A stretch of 64,000 nt of DNA, from NCBI GenBank assembly GCA_022072225.1, contig JAJVIC010000009.1, positions 341,746 to 405,745 on the forward strand, written 5' to 3'. Every line of letters begins with the position of its first letter. Within the stretch, counting starts at the first letter, position 1. Source of the stretch: Bacteroidia bacterium (GTDB taxonomy: Bacteria; Bacteroidota; Bacteroidia; SXHM01). The notes below the pieces were generated by a model that worked only from the letters and a program-made list of their open reading frames with translations, did no database searches and was not told where the DNA came from. Of the stretch, positions 1-9,201 are shown piece by piece. Both the position numbers and the translations under genes were made by a program.

Positions 1-1312
1 CTGTTATGCTTTGGGTGTTTTGCCCGCTGTCCCATGAATAATTATAGCCCGGAATACCGCCATCTACTTCAATGGTCAGCGTAACAGCACCGGGACAAAC
101 TAAAGTGGTGTCATTACTTACCGAAACTAAATTCAGAGGCGGTGCATCGCTGATGGTAAGTGCAATGAAAGGTTGCGGTGCACCATTACAAATACTGCCC
201 AGTTGCAGGGTAATAATCACCGTTTCCGAGCCTTCGGGAATTCCGTCTGAAATACTGGTAAGTGTTAAGTCGGCAATGGTTTGTCCCGCAGGAATTACAA
301 TGCTGTCAGGTATTTGTACATAATCGGTTCCGTTTGCAGCTGTTCCTGTAATGGTAAAATGAACAGTTTGCGCGCTGCTTGTTGAGCCGGTACGCTCAAA
401 ATGAATGAGTGCATCTCCGCAGCCTTCAATCAATGCCGTATCATTCAAAGTGCTTGAATAAGTAGCTTCTGCACTGATGTTAACCGTTCCGCTGCTGAAA
501 CTGTTTGCTTCCAGAAAAACGCCTGAGTCCCAAACCCCGTCACCACCATCGGCAACTGCAAGTTTTATATGATAGGTTTGACAAGGAACAACTGTGGCTT
601 TTGCTTCTAAAACAGTGGTGAAACCATCATACTGAACACTGTTTCCGGTGCAGTTATTTACATAATAAGCGCAATTGGAACAGGGCCCTGTTGGTCCTCC
701 GAAAGCGCAATCGTTTGTTCCGTTATTTACATCGTTAATTGTTACCGGTGTTGTTGTTCCCGGAATAATGGCAATGTTCTTTGAGTTATTGGAATATGGT
801 CCCGTAATTCCCGGCCCGCTGATGAAAAATCCAAAAGCATCGTTTACGCTTCCATCCACAAATTCAGGATATTCTTCTGAACCGAACACATAACGGAAAG
901 TCACTGAATCGGCCAGTGGTACAAAGTCAAATTCCAATACACATGCATCAAACGTAAATACACCTGAAACCTGGTCAAGATCCGGGTCACCATTTAATGA
1001 ATTGTCTGTTCCCTGACTTCCGCTTGAGTTTGGTCCGGGTGCATTTGCAATGTCGCCTGTAGTTAGTATAACTCCGCTTGCAAGTCCAATATTGGATGTT
1101 GAGCCATTAAAAAATCCACGGGCAATGCTGTTTCCCGTATAAGTTATATTGCTTACTGTAATACCGTTTCCCAACAATACATCTTGCACCAGCTGTGTTG
1201 GCGTTTGGGTATTGTTTACAGATAACTGTGCGAATGAAAAAAATGAAAAACACAACAGAATAATTGTTGCGCAAAAACCTCTGAAAAATGCTTGTAAATC
1301 GGATTTAAACAA
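1..1312 (-). CDS. Choice-of-anchor L domain secreted protein (3' end beyond window)
   Basis: The reading frame runs leftward off the window, so only about 437 N-terminal residues are visible. After a signal peptide ending in SFA-Q, the protein has the choice-of-anchor L signature: a GSxGTDNSLNGDPDLD-like stretch, then YVFGSEEYPEFVDG and DAFGFFISGPG. A Calx-beta-like segment follows, then the start of a PKD/Ig-like module. The family is typical of large surface or secreted Bacteroidota proteins exported by Sec and then T9SS; the sorting tail would lie outside the window. I chose the TTG at 1312 because a good promoter sits just upstream (1336-1369) and it gives a compact signal peptide. An in-frame ATG at 1426 would add 38 mostly basic residues and would lie upstream of that promoter; a GTG at 1336 overlaps the -7 box. 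Binding function is unknown. Confidence 0.8.
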   Translation of the reverse strand, partial: MFKSDLQAFFRGFCATIILLCFSFFSFAQLSVNNTQTPTQLVQDVLLGNGITVSNITYTGNSIARGFFNGSTSNIGLASGVILTTGDIANAPGPNSSGSQGTDNSLNGDPDLDQVSGVFTFDACVLEFDFVPLADSVTFRYVFGSEEYPEFVDGSVNDAFGFFISGPGITGPYSNNSKNIAIIPGTTTPVTINDVNNGTNDCAFGGPTGPCSNCAYYVNNCTGNSVQYDGFTTVLEAKATVVPCQTYHIKLAVADGGDGVWDSGVFLEANSFSSGTVNISAEATYSSTLNDTALIEGCGDALIHFERTGSTSSAQTVHFTITGTAANGTDYVQIPDSIVIPAGQTIADLTLTSISDGIPEGSETVIITLQLGSICNGAPQPFIALTISDAPPLNLVSVSNDTTLVCPGAVTLTIEVDGGIPGYNYSWDSGQNTQSIT

Positions 1313-1335
1313 TTGGTTTTCTTTTAGTAAGCCCA

Positions 1336-1369
1336 CAAAAATAAAGTATTTTTTCTTTAGACGGACAAA
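1336..1369 (-). promoter_or_regulatory. Bacteroidota-type promoter for the choice-of-anchor L gene
   Basis: Read on the minus strand: TTTG (1369-1366), 22 nt, then TATTTTTG (1343-1336). This matches the Bacteroidota primary-sigma pattern of a -33 TTTG and a -7 TAnnTTTG. The predicted transcript start near 1330 lies about 18 nt upstream of the TTG chosen as the start codon. Confidence 0.55.
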
Positions 1370-1427
1370 CGCAGGTGTTTGTCGAACGAACTTTTCGATT
1401 AAAGGTTTGTTCTTTCTTCGTGACATA

Positions 1428-1459
1428 TTGTCACTTTTTGCTGTTTTAGTGTATCTTTG
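1428..1459 (+). promoter_or_regulatory. Promoter for the miaB operon
   Basis: TTG at 1428-1430, 21 nt, then a perfect TATCTTTG at 1452-1459. The transcript would start near 1464 and leave a leader of about 26 nt before miaB. It is divergent from the promoter at 1336-1369. Confidence 0.7.
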
Positions 1460-1489
1460 CAGCCCTTTTAATTTTCCCTAAGAAAACGA

Positions 1490-2917
1490 ATGGAATTCAA
1501 CGAAGAAAAAACTATTGACGAAACCAGACAAGGCGAAGTGTTGGTGCTTCCCCATATTTCAGGCTCTAAAAAGCTTTTCCTTGAAAGTTACGGTTGCGCC
1601 ATGAATTTTTCTGACAGCGAGATAGTAGCCTCTATACTCACAGGGCAGGGCTATGTAACAACTTCCGATGAAACCGAAGCAGATTTGGTTTTAATAAATA
1701 CCTGCGCTATCCGGGAGAATGCCGAGCAGCGTGTTCGCCAGCGTTTAACAGAATTTAAAAAGAGAAAAAAAGAGAACCCATCCATCATTGTAGGTGTTAT
1801 GGGTTGCATGGCAGAGCGTCTGAAATCCAAGTTTCTGGAAGAAGAAAAAATAGTTGATATCGTTGTTGGTCCTGATGCCTACCGCGATTTACCCAAACTG
1901 ATTGAAACCGTTGAAGGCGGGCAGAAAGCAGTAAACGTATTATTGTCACGCGAGGAAACCTATGCTGATATAAGCCCCGTTCGTTTGGGAAGTAATGGTG
2001 TAACAGCTTTCATCAGTATTATGCGCGGATGCGATAATATGTGCGCGTTTTGTGTAGTTCCTTTTACCCGTGGGCGCGAGCGCAGCCGCGACCCGCAGAG
2101 TATTGTGGAAGAGGCAAAAGACCTTTTTGCACGCGGTTATCGTGAAGTTACATTGCTCGGACAAAATGTAGATTCCTATCTGTATGCAGGCGGTGGTTTG
2201 AAAAAAGAAATCACCGAAGAGCAAAGAAAAACAGCAACTACTTTTGCCAATCTTTTGGAAATGGTTGCACTTGTTTCACCTAATTTACGTGTGCGTTTCA
2301 GCACTTCCAATCCGCAGGACATGACGGATGATGTGCTTTATGCTATCGCAAAACACGAGAATATTTGTAATTACATTCATCTTCCTGTTCAAGCCGGAAG
2401 CACTTCCATGCTGACACGCATGAACCGTGGCTACACCCGTGAAAAGTACTTAGAACGGATTGCAGCGATAAAAAGAATTATACCTGATTGCGGAATTTCA
2501 ACCGACATCATTACCGGCTTTTGCGGAGAAACGGAAGAAGAACACCAGGAAACACTTTCATTAATGAGAGAAGTACGCAACGATTTTGCATACATGTTTG
2601 CATACAGCGAGCGTCCGAAAACCTATGCTGAAAAGAACATGAAGGATGATGTTCCTGAAGAAATTAAATTAAAAAGATTGCAGGAAGTTATTGACCTACA
2701 ACTGCAACATTCCGCTGAAAAAGTAAGAGCAGGTGTAGGGAAAGTGCACAAAGTATTGGTAGAACAGGTTTCAAAAAAATCAAAGGAAATGCTTTCAGGA
2801 CGTAACTCACAAAATACAGTTGTTGTATTTCCTAAAGGCAATTTTAAGAAAGGCGATTTTGTAAATGTGCTGGCTACCAAATGCACAGGTGGAACTTTGA
2901 TAGGAGAAGCTGTTTAA
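1490..2917 (+). CDS. miaB: tRNA-2-methylthio-N6-dimethylallyladenosine synthase
   Basis: A radical-SAM methylthiotransferase that adds the 2-methylthio group to N6-isopentenyl-adenosine at position 37 of UNN-reading tRNAs. The 475 residues show the full MTTase layout. The N-terminal UPF0004 domain has the cluster-binding cysteines C36 (SYGC), C72 (NTCA) and C106 (GCMAE). The radical-SAM core has CDNMCAFC (C181, C185, C188) followed by [10 protein letters not shown]-terminal TRAM-like segment covers roughly residues 405-475. The DNMCAFC wording and the length fit MiaB better than MtaB or RimO. It is the first gene of a five-gene operon ending with secG; the next gene starts 11 nt after its stop. 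Confidence 0.95.
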   Translation: MEFNEEKTIDETRQGEVLVLPHISGSKKLFLESYGCAMNFSDSEIVASILTGQGYVTTSDETEADLVLINTCAIRENAEQRVRQRLTEFKKRKKENPSIIVGVMGCMAERLKSKFLEEEKIVDIVVGPDAYRDLPKLIETVEGGQKAVNVLLSREETYADISPVRLGSNGVTAFISIMRGCDNMCAFCVVPFTRGRERSRDPQSIVEEAKDLFARGYREVTLLGQNVDSYLYAGGGLKKEITEEQRKTATTFANLLEMVALVSPNLRVRFSTSNPQDMTDDVLYAIAKHENICNYIHLPVQAGSTSMLTRMNRGYTREKYLERIAAIKRIIPDCGISTDIITGFCGETEEEHQETLSLMREVRNDFAYMFAYSERPKTYAEKNMKDDVPEEIKLKRLQEVIDLQLQHSAEKVRAGVGKVHKVLVEQVSKKSKEMLSGRNSQNTVVVFPKGNFKKGDFVNVLATKCTGGTLIGEAV

Positions 2918-2928
2918 AAGAAATTATC

Positions 2929-4161
2929 ATGACAATACAGGAGATAAAAAACCGTTTTGGAATTATTGGCAACTCACCTTTATTGAACCGCGCCATTGAA
3001 GTGGCGATGCAGGTTGCACCAACGGATATCACCGTTTTAGTTACCGGTGAGAGCGGTTCGGGAAAAGAAACTTTTCCGAAAATAATTCATCAGTTAAGTG
3101 CACGTAAACACGGTACATACATTGCAGTAAACTGCGGAGCAATTCCGGAAGGCACAATTGATTCGGAATTATTCGGACACGAGAAAGGTTCGTTTACCGG
3201 AGCGCACGAAACCCGCAAAGGTTATTTTGAAGTAGCAGATGGCGGAACTATTTTTCTGGATGAGGTTGCGGAGATGCCTTTGGCAACGCAGGCTCGTTTG
3301 CTTCGTGTTCTGGAAACAGGCGAATTTATAAAAGTAGGTTCATCAAAAACACAGAAAACAAATGTGCGCGTGGTGGCTGCTACCAACGTAAATATTCCGC
3401 AGGCTATCGAGCGCGGAAAATTCCGTGAAGATCTTTATTACAGGTTGAATACTGTTCCTATTTATGTGCCTTCTTTGCGAAACAGGAGGGAAGATATTCA
3501 TTTGCTTTTCCGCAAGTTTGCAAGCGATTTTGCCGAGAAATACAGAATGCCGGCAATAAAATTGGAAGATGATGCTGTGCGTCTGTTAGAAAACTATAGT
3601 TTCCCCGGAAACGTGCGTCAATTGAAAAATATCGTTGAGCAAATTTCTATTATTGAAAAAGAAAGAAATATAACAGCCGCAACCATACAACATTATTTGC
3701 CTGCCGATAACGGGAAGCCAAGTCTTCCGGCTGTATATGAAAAGCCAAAGGATAACCCCGAATTTTCAGAGCGTGAGTTATTGTACAAGGTTCTTTTTGA
3801 TATGAAGAAAGATATCAACGACATGAAAAAGTTGGTGGTTGAGTTAATTTCAAATGAAGAAGGCAATCAGCAATTCCGCGAAAAAAATGCAGGATTGATC
3901 AATAAACTTTACCGCGAAGTGGAACCTGTTTCTGATTTTGACCACGGTGTTCAGATACAGCGCAAAAACGAAGAAGATACTCACTTCGTAGTACCCGAAG
4001 AAGTGGCCGAGCAAACCCTTTCATTGGAAGAAACCGAAATAGGTTTGATTAAACGCGCTTTGGAAAAACATAAAGGAAAACGTAAAGATGCCGCTGCTGA
4101 ATTGGGTATTTCAGAGCGTACACTTTACCGCAAAATCAACGAGTATAATATTGATAAATAA
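2929..4161 (+). CDS. Sigma-54-dependent transcriptional activator, Fis-type HTH
   Basis: An AAA+ bacterial enhancer-binding protein of 410 residues that would remodel RNA polymerase carrying sigma-54. Visible motifs: Walker A GESGSGKE (40-47), the sigma-54 contact loop GSFTGA (87-92, a common variant of GAFTGA), Walker B TIFLDE (107-112), FPGNVRQL (225-232) and a C-terminal Fis-type helix-turn-helix (about 370-404). It has no receiver, GAF or PAS domain; the AAA+ core begins within 15 residues of the start, so any regulation must come from partners or expression. A linker of about 110 residues separates core and HTH. The start at 2929 follows miaB by 11 nt; an upstream frame opening inside miaB was rejected. 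Targets are unknown; a sigma-54-like site lies before groES at 6026. Confidence 0.9.
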   Translation: MTIQEIKNRFGIIGNSPLLNRAIEVAMQVAPTDITVLVTGESGSGKETFPKIIHQLSARKHGTYIAVNCGAIPEGTIDSELFGHEKGSFTGAHETRKGYFEVADGGTIFLDEVAEMPLATQARLLRVLETGEFIKVGSSKTQKTNVRVVAATNVNIPQAIERGKFREDLYYRLNTVPIYVPSLRNRREDIHLLFRKFASDFAEKYRMPAIKLEDDAVRLLENYSFPGNVRQLKNIVEQISIIEKERNITAATIQHYLPADNGKPSLPAVYEKPKDNPEFSERELLYKVLFDMKKDINDMKKLVVELISNEEGNQQFREKNAGLINKLYREVEPVSDFDHGVQIQRKNEEDTHFVVPEEVAEQTLSLEETEIGLIKRALEKHKGKRKDAAAELGISERTLYRKINEYNIDK

Positions 4162-4164
4162 AAA

Positions 4165-4192
4165 GCCCCACCAACCTCCCCCGAGGGGAGGC
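4165..4192. repeat. Short palindrome after the activator gene
   Basis: An imperfect palindrome, CCTCCCC-CGAGGGGAGG, preceded by CCCCACCAA, begins 3 nt after the stop of the sigma-54 activator. It resembles the elements at 28005-28037 and 28971-29005 (CCCTCTCC...GGAGAGGG next to GGGGTGAGG). It may form a hairpin between the activator and lptE, but it lacks a long T-run. Confidence 0.5.
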
Positions 4193-4200
4193 TTTTGATA

Positions 4201-4719
4201 ATGCCTAATCGTAAACTGCCTGCTTTTTTCTTTTCACTGCTTACTGCTTACTGCTTACTGCTTACCGGTTCCTGCGGTGTTTACTCCTTCACAGGTGCTT
4301 CAACAGGTGATTCTAAAACGGTTTCCATTATTTACTTTAAAAACAATGCTCCGCTGGCTCCGCCTACTTACAGCCAGAAATTTACCGAAACCCTGCGCGA
4401 TAAATTTACTTCGCAAACAAGTCTTACACTTGTTCCTAATAAAGGCGATTTAAACTTCGAAGGATTTGTTACCGGCTATGCAACAGCTCCTGTTGCTATT
4501 CAGGGCAATGAAACTGCCGCATTAAACCGATTGACAATTACCGTTTCTGTTACGTTTACAAATGCCAAAGACGAGAAACAAAATTTTGAGCAAAGTTTTA
4601 CCCGTTTTGCAGATTTCAACAGTTCGCAAAGTCTTGCAGCTGTTCAAGACCAGCTGATAACTGAAATCAACGACCAGTTGGTGCAGGATATTTTTAATAA
4701 ATCGGTAATCAACTGGTAG
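4201..4719 (+). CDS. lptE: LptE-family LPS-assembly lipoprotein
   Basis: Probable outer-membrane lipoprotein that plugs and assembles the LptD translocon for lipopolysaccharide (172 residues). It carries a lipoprotein-type signal (LLTGSC, modified Cys near residue 25), followed by the Bacteroidota LptE pattern GVYSFTGAS, VSIIYFKNNAP, KFTETLRDKF, GDLNFEGFVTGY and LTITVSVTFTN. I use the ATG at 4201; a TTG two codons upstream (4195) is the only close alternative. It lies 39 nt after the activator gene and 1 nt before the next gene. The signal peptide is encoded partly by four copies of a 7-bp repeat. Confidence 0.85.
   Translation: MPNRKLPAFFFSLLTAYCLLLTGSCGVYSFTGASTGDSKTVSIIYFKNNAPLAPPTYSQKFTETLRDKFTSQTSLTLVPNKGDLNFEGFVTGYATAPVAIQGNETAALNRLTITVSVTFTNAKDEKQNFEQSFTRFADFNSSQSLAAVQDQLITEINDQLVQDIFNKSVINW
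4236..4263 (+). repeat. Heptanucleotide tandem repeat (ACTGCTT x4) in the lptE signal peptide
   Basis: Four perfect copies of ACTGCTT in direct succession within codons 12-21 of lptE. Because 7 is not a multiple of 3, gain or loss of one unit would shift the frame. Confidence 0.9.
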
Positions 4720-4720
4720 G

Positions 4721-5578
4721 ATGAATTTAGAGCAGTTCAACAGTTTTCTGAATTCACCTGCGGCACTTAATGCACAAAGCCTACCCTTGCTCACCGAGTT
4801 GGTAAAAGAATATCCGTATTTCCAAACTGCTCAGGCTTTGCTGGCTAAAAACCTCCACAACGAAAAAAGTATCCGCTACAATGCACAACTCAAAATAGCA
4901 GCCGCTTACAGTGCCGACAGAAAAAAACTTTACGAACTCATTAATGGAATTGAAAAGCTTCATGAGAAAGTAAAAGAATCCGAAGTAATTATAGCGGAGA
5001 AACCGGTTTTACCAAAAGAAGAACCCCAGAAAATAGTTCAGGAAAGACCTAAGTTAAAACCCATTGAGCGTGTAAAACCGGAAGAATCCGTTGTTAAGAA
5101 AAAAGAGGAAGTAAAACCTGAACCTGTAGTTGAGAAAAAGACTGAACCGGTTGTTAAAAAACAGCAACCTAAACAGGATGAAACGCACACTTTTACCGAA
5201 TGGCTGAGGCTTGCTTCACTTCATTCGGTAAAGGCAACGGAAATTGAGCGTCCGAAGAAAAAGGCAACATCAAAAGATGCGCTTATTGATAAATTTATTT
5301 CGGAAGAACCCAAAATCAGTAAACCGCAGAAAACTGAATTCTTTTCGCCTGTAAATATGGCAAAGCAAAGTATTATTGAAAACGATGATTTGGTAACCGA
5401 AACACTGGCTCAGATATATGAAAAACAAGCACTTTCAGCCAATGAACCCAAGGATAAACGAAGGCTTTTTACTAAAGCAATTAAAGCCTACGAGAAATTA
5501 AGTTTGAAATATCCCGAAAAAAAGCATTCCTTTGCAGCCCGAATTGAAAATCTGAGACAACAATTAAACGAACAATAA
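4721..5578 (+). CDS. Conserved Bacteroidota protein with C-terminal TPR-like motif
   Basis: A 285-residue protein of unknown function. The N-terminal 70 residues are helical (LEQFNSFLNSPAAL, YPYFQTAQALLAKNLH). Residues about 85-150 are a Lys/Glu/Pro-rich, probably disordered linker. The C-terminal 60 residues resemble a tetratricopeptide helix pair (TETLAQIYEKQ ... AIKAYEKLSLKYPEK). There is no signal peptide or membrane segment, so it is likely cytoplasmic. The start is 1 nt after the lptE stop and secG begins 1 nt after its own stop, so translation of the three is probably coupled. The place next to secG is shared with other Bacteroidota as far as I recall. I do not assign a function. Confidence 0.8.
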   Translation: MNLEQFNSFLNSPAALNAQSLPLLTELVKEYPYFQTAQALLAKNLHNEKSIRYNAQLKIAAAYSADRKKLYELINGIEKLHEKVKESEVIIAEKPVLPKEEPQKIVQERPKLKPIERVKPEESVVKKKEEVKPEPVVEKKTEPVVKKQQPKQDETHTFTEWLRLASLHSVKATEIERPKKKATSKDALIDKFISEEPKISKPQKTEFFSPVNMAKQSIIENDDLVTETLAQIYEKQALSANEPKDKRRLFTKAIKAYEKLSLKYPEKKHSFAARIENLRQQLNEQ

Positions 5579-5579
5579 C

Positions 5580-5930
5580 ATGTATTTATTCCTTTCAATT
5601 TTAATCATAATAGTATGCGCGTTGCTGGTTTTAGTGGTGCTGGTACAAAATTCAAAAGGCGGAGGTTTGTCTTCGAGTTTTGGTGCCTCTAACCAAATTA
5701 TGGGTGTTAAAAAAACAGGCGACTTTCTTGAGAAATCAACTTGGGCTCTGGCTATTTCCTTATTGGTACTTAGTCTTGCCTCAACAGCTTTTATTAACCG
5801 CGAAGATGCAGGTGTGCAAACCGAATCGGCTATAAAAGAACAAATTGATAATGCTCAGGAGCCGCAACAAGAGCAACCACAGCTGCCAGCAGGACAGGAG
5901 CAACCCGCTGCACCACCGGCAGGCAACTAA
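5580..5930 (+). CDS. secG: Preprotein translocase subunit SecG
   Basis: Small accessory subunit of the SecYEG channel (116 residues). Two membrane segments are visible (about residues 3-23 and 54-72), joined by the typical cytoplasmic loop VQNSKGGGLSSSFGASN, with the FLEKSTWALA segment before the second helix. The last 40 residues are a Gln/Pro-rich tail (QEPQQEQPQLPAGQEQP), longer than in E. coli but usual in this phylum. It is the last gene of the miaB operon; a strong terminator follows 26 nt downstream. Confidence 0.93.
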   Translation: MYLFLSILIIIVCALLVLVVLVQNSKGGGLSSSFGASNQIMGVKKTGDFLEKSTWALAISLLVLSLASTAFINREDAGVQTESAIKEQIDNAQEPQQEQPQLPAGQEQPAAPPAGN

Positions 5931-5956
5931 GTTTTTAAATACATATCTTTCATTTC

Positions 5957-5992
5957 AAATGTCAGGATGTCACAGCCCTGACATTTTTTTTC
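5957..5992 (+). terminator. Rho-independent terminator after secG
   Basis: The inverted repeat AAATGTCAGG ... CCTGACATTT (10-bp stem, 10-nt loop) runs into a T-run, closing the miaB-secG operon. Confidence 0.85.
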
Positions 5993-6025
5993 TCCGAAAA
6001 CTGAAAAATTGTCCCTTAAAACCGC

Positions 6026-6042
6026 TTGGCACGGTATGTGAA
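6026..6042 (+). promoter_or_regulatory. Possible sigma-54-like promoter before groES
   Basis: TTGGCACG (6026-6033) matches the sigma-54 -24 element exactly. At the right spacing is GTGA, where the -12 element should be TTGC, so the second half is weak. No clear TAnnTTTG box was found between 5993 and 6102. A start near 6052 would leave a leader of about 50 nt. Confidence 0.3.
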
Positions 6043-6102
6043 AAGGGGCGCACACCGAAAATTAATTTTCAAATTAGTTAAACCAATAAATTCAAATTAA
6101 AC

Positions 6103-6390
6103 ATGTCAGTAAAAATTAAACCTATTGCCGGCACACAGAACCGCGTGGTTGTTGAACCCGCTGCTGCCGAAGAAAAAACAAAATCAGGAATTATTATCCC
6201 TGACACCGCAAAAGAAAAACCGCAACGCGGCAAAATTGTTTCTGTTAGCGATGTGGACGATAAAGGAAACAAGCCCGCTGTAAAAGTTGGTGACGAAGTT
6301 CTTTACGGAAAATATGCCGGAACTGAAATAACAGTTGAAGGCAAAGAATACCTTATCATGCGTGAAAGCGACATTTTCGCAGTAATCTAA
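6103..6390 (+). CDS. groES: Co-chaperonin GroES
   Basis: The 95-residue lid of the GroEL folding chamber. The family signature is plain: [16 protein letters not shown] at the N-terminus, the mobile-loop region [48 protein letters not shown] and a final ESDIFAVI. It precedes groEL by 97 nt on the same strand, and the pair is probably co-transcribed. No CIRCE operator was recognised in the 172 nt upstream; the only notable site there is the sigma-54-like sequence at 6026. Confidence 0.95.
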   Translation: MSVKIKPIAGTQNRVVVEPAAAEEKTKSGIIIPDTAKEKPQRGKIVSVSDVDDKGNKPAVKVGDEVLYGKYAGTEITVEGKEYLIMRESDIFAVI

Positions 6391-6456
6391 ATGAAGTTAT
6401 AAGGTTATTGGTTATCCGTTATCCGGAAACCGTTAGCCTAACCAATCTTATTATCT

Positions 6457-8131
<1,675 letters not shown>

Positions 8132-8152
8132 GCCTTTTTCTCACAGAAAAAG

Positions 8153-8182
8153 AAAAGCCCCGCTGCAAAGCGGGGCTTTTTT
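8153..8182 (+). terminator. Rho-independent terminator after groEL
   Basis: The 11-bp stem AAAAGCCCCGC / GCGGGGCTTTT has a 6-nt loop and is followed by T's. Confidence 0.93.
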
Positions 8183-8197
8183 GTTTTTAGAAAGAAT

Positions 8198-8205
8198 TAT
8201 CTTTG
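8198..8205 (+). promoter_or_regulatory. -7 promoter box of the toxin-antitoxin pair
   Basis: A perfect TATCTTTG lies 17 nt upstream of the antitoxin ATG. A TTG at 8181-8183 lies only 14 nt upstream, so the -33 element is poor. The box immediately follows the groEL terminator. Confidence 0.5.
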
Positions 8206-8222
8206 TATCAAAATAGAATATC

Positions 8223-8429
8223 ATGAAAGTATTATTGGAAATAAAAGACAGCAAAGCGGAATTTGTAATGGAATTACTGAACAGTCTTTCTTTTGTAAAA
8301 GCGAAGCCTGTTGACGAAACCAAGAAGCAAATCTTAGATGATTTAAAAGAAGCAGTTCATAACGTAAACCTTGTAAAGCAAGGAAAGCTAAAAGGCAAGC
8401 CTCTTAAAGAGTTGTTGGATGAGCTATAG
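8223..8429 (+). CDS. Putative antitoxin of a RelE/ParE-type module
   Basis: A 68-residue acidic/basic helical protein (MKVLLEIKDSKAEFVMELL..., ending LKGKPLKELLDEL). On its own it has no recognisable DNA-binding fold. The assignment rests on context: it overlaps the toxin gene by 11 nt, is preceded by its own -7 box and shares the operon with a RelE/ParE-like protein. Similar short proteins precede such toxins in other Bacteroidota. It would bind and neutralise the toxin, and may repress the pair. Confidence 0.65.
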   Translation: MKVLLEIKDSKAEFVMELLNSLSFVKAKPVDETKKQILDDLKEAVHNVNLVKQGKLKGKPLKELLDEL

Positions 8430-8748
8430 TGTAATTACAATCGCTCCTTTTGACAAGCAACTGAAACGCCTTGTCAAAAAATATCCTTCTCTTAAAAAAG
8501 AAATAGCAGAACTTGGAGATGAACTGGCAGAACGCCCGGATTCCGGTGTTCCTATTGGTAATAACTGTTACAAAATTCGTCTTGCTATTGCATCCAAAGG
8601 AAAAGGTAAATCAGGCGGAGCAAGAGTAATTACCCATATTTATGTTACAGGAAAAACAGTTTACTTGCTTTCTATTTACGATAAATCAGAACAATCAACC
8701 GTTTCTGAAAAGGAGTTGATTGAGTTGGTGAAAGCGATTAAAAAATAA
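8419..8748 (+). CDS. RelE/ParE-family toxin
   Basis: A 109-residue protein with the ParE/RelE fold pattern: an N-terminal strand (SVITIAPFDKQLKRL), two helices (KKYPSLKKEIAELGDEL), then the strands CYKIRLAIAS, ARVITHIYV and VYLLSIYDKSEQ, ending in a short helix. RelE members cleave ribosome-bound mRNA and ParE members target gyrase; the sequence does not decide between them. The ATG lies inside the antitoxin's last codons (11-nt overlap), the usual coupling in these modules. A terminator-like hairpin follows. Confidence 0.8.
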   Translation: MSYSVITIAPFDKQLKRLVKKYPSLKKEIAELGDELAERPDSGVPIGNNCYKIRLAIASKGKGKSGGARVITHIYVTGKTVYLLSIYDKSEQSTVSEKELIELVKAIKK

Positions 8749-8766
8749 TTAGTTGTCTTTAGAATG

Positions 8767-8803
8767 CAGCCCCGTCAAACGTGAGTTTGGCGGGGCTGTT
8801 TGT
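8767..8803 (+). terminator. Terminator after the toxin gene
   Basis: A 14-bp stem, CAGCCCCGTCAAAC / GTTTGGCGGGGCTG (one G-T wobble), has a GTGA loop and is followed by TTTGTTT. Confidence 0.85.
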
Positions 8804-8832
8804 TTATATGCATCTACAGTTTATTACTACCC

Positions 8833-9105
8833 TGAAATGATAAAATGCAAGTTCATACCCTGTTGAAAGGGTTAGGCCATCACAGGGAATAGTCAGGAAA
8901 TGATAAGCCAAAGCGTAGAAATCATACGCGATATTACAGCACAAATCCTTTAAGTTATTGAAATGCTACTTTGCTACTCCGACAAGGGCGGCTAACTCTC
9001 GGAAGCGGTATTTCAGGTCTCGGAAATGGTGTTTTAAATCATGGAAACAGGGAGATATTTCGAAGCAACAATATTTTTTATCAGGGAAGGGATACGTTAG
9101 GGTAA
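8833..9105. repeat. Degenerate tandem array with a 21-bp period
   Basis: This gene-free stretch between two terminators can be written as thirteen 21-bp units starting at 8833, 8854, 8875, and so on to 9085. GAAA or GGAA with a following ATG recurs at the same phase: TGAAATGAT at 8833, GGAAATGAT at 8896, AGAAATCAT at 8917, TGAAATGCT at 8959, GGAAGCGGT at 9001, GGAAATGGT at 9022, GGAAACAGG at 9043 and GGAAGGGAT at 9085. Other units are poorly conserved. The core resembles the 42-bp array at 15950. No coding region or RNA gene was recognised. Confidence 0.55.
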
Positions 9106-9142
9106 AAACTGGCTTTTGGGCTTAACCCTGGAACAGGACAAA

Positions 9143-9173
9143 AAAATGCCTCGTACTTGGTACGAGGCATTTT
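9143..9173 (-). terminator. Terminator of the 11.2-9.2 kb minus-strand operon
   Basis: A perfect 14-bp stem, AAAATGCCTCGTAC / GTACGAGGCATTTT, has a 3-nt loop. On the minus strand it is followed by a T-run, 29 nt after the stop at 9202. Confidence 0.92.
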
Positions 9174-9201
9174 AGAATGAAATATCCGTTTCTTTATGTT
9201 T

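Noticed and set aside
675-1481. Plus-strand open frames across the first 1.5 kb
   Set aside because: The minus strand encodes a coherent choice-of-anchor L protein there, and the plus frames show no domain.
2881-2928. Upstream start for the sigma-54 activator inside miaB
   Set aside because: The 16 extra residues are the miaB end read in another frame; the ATG at 2929 has normal operon spacing and gives the expected N-terminus.
5993-6102. CIRCE operator before groES
   Set aside because: No TTAGCACTC / GAGTGCTAA inverted repeat is present.
8749-9201. tRNA or other named RNA gene in the long gap after the toxin gene
   Set aside because: No cloverleaf or family-specific motif was found, only two terminators and the 21-bp tract.
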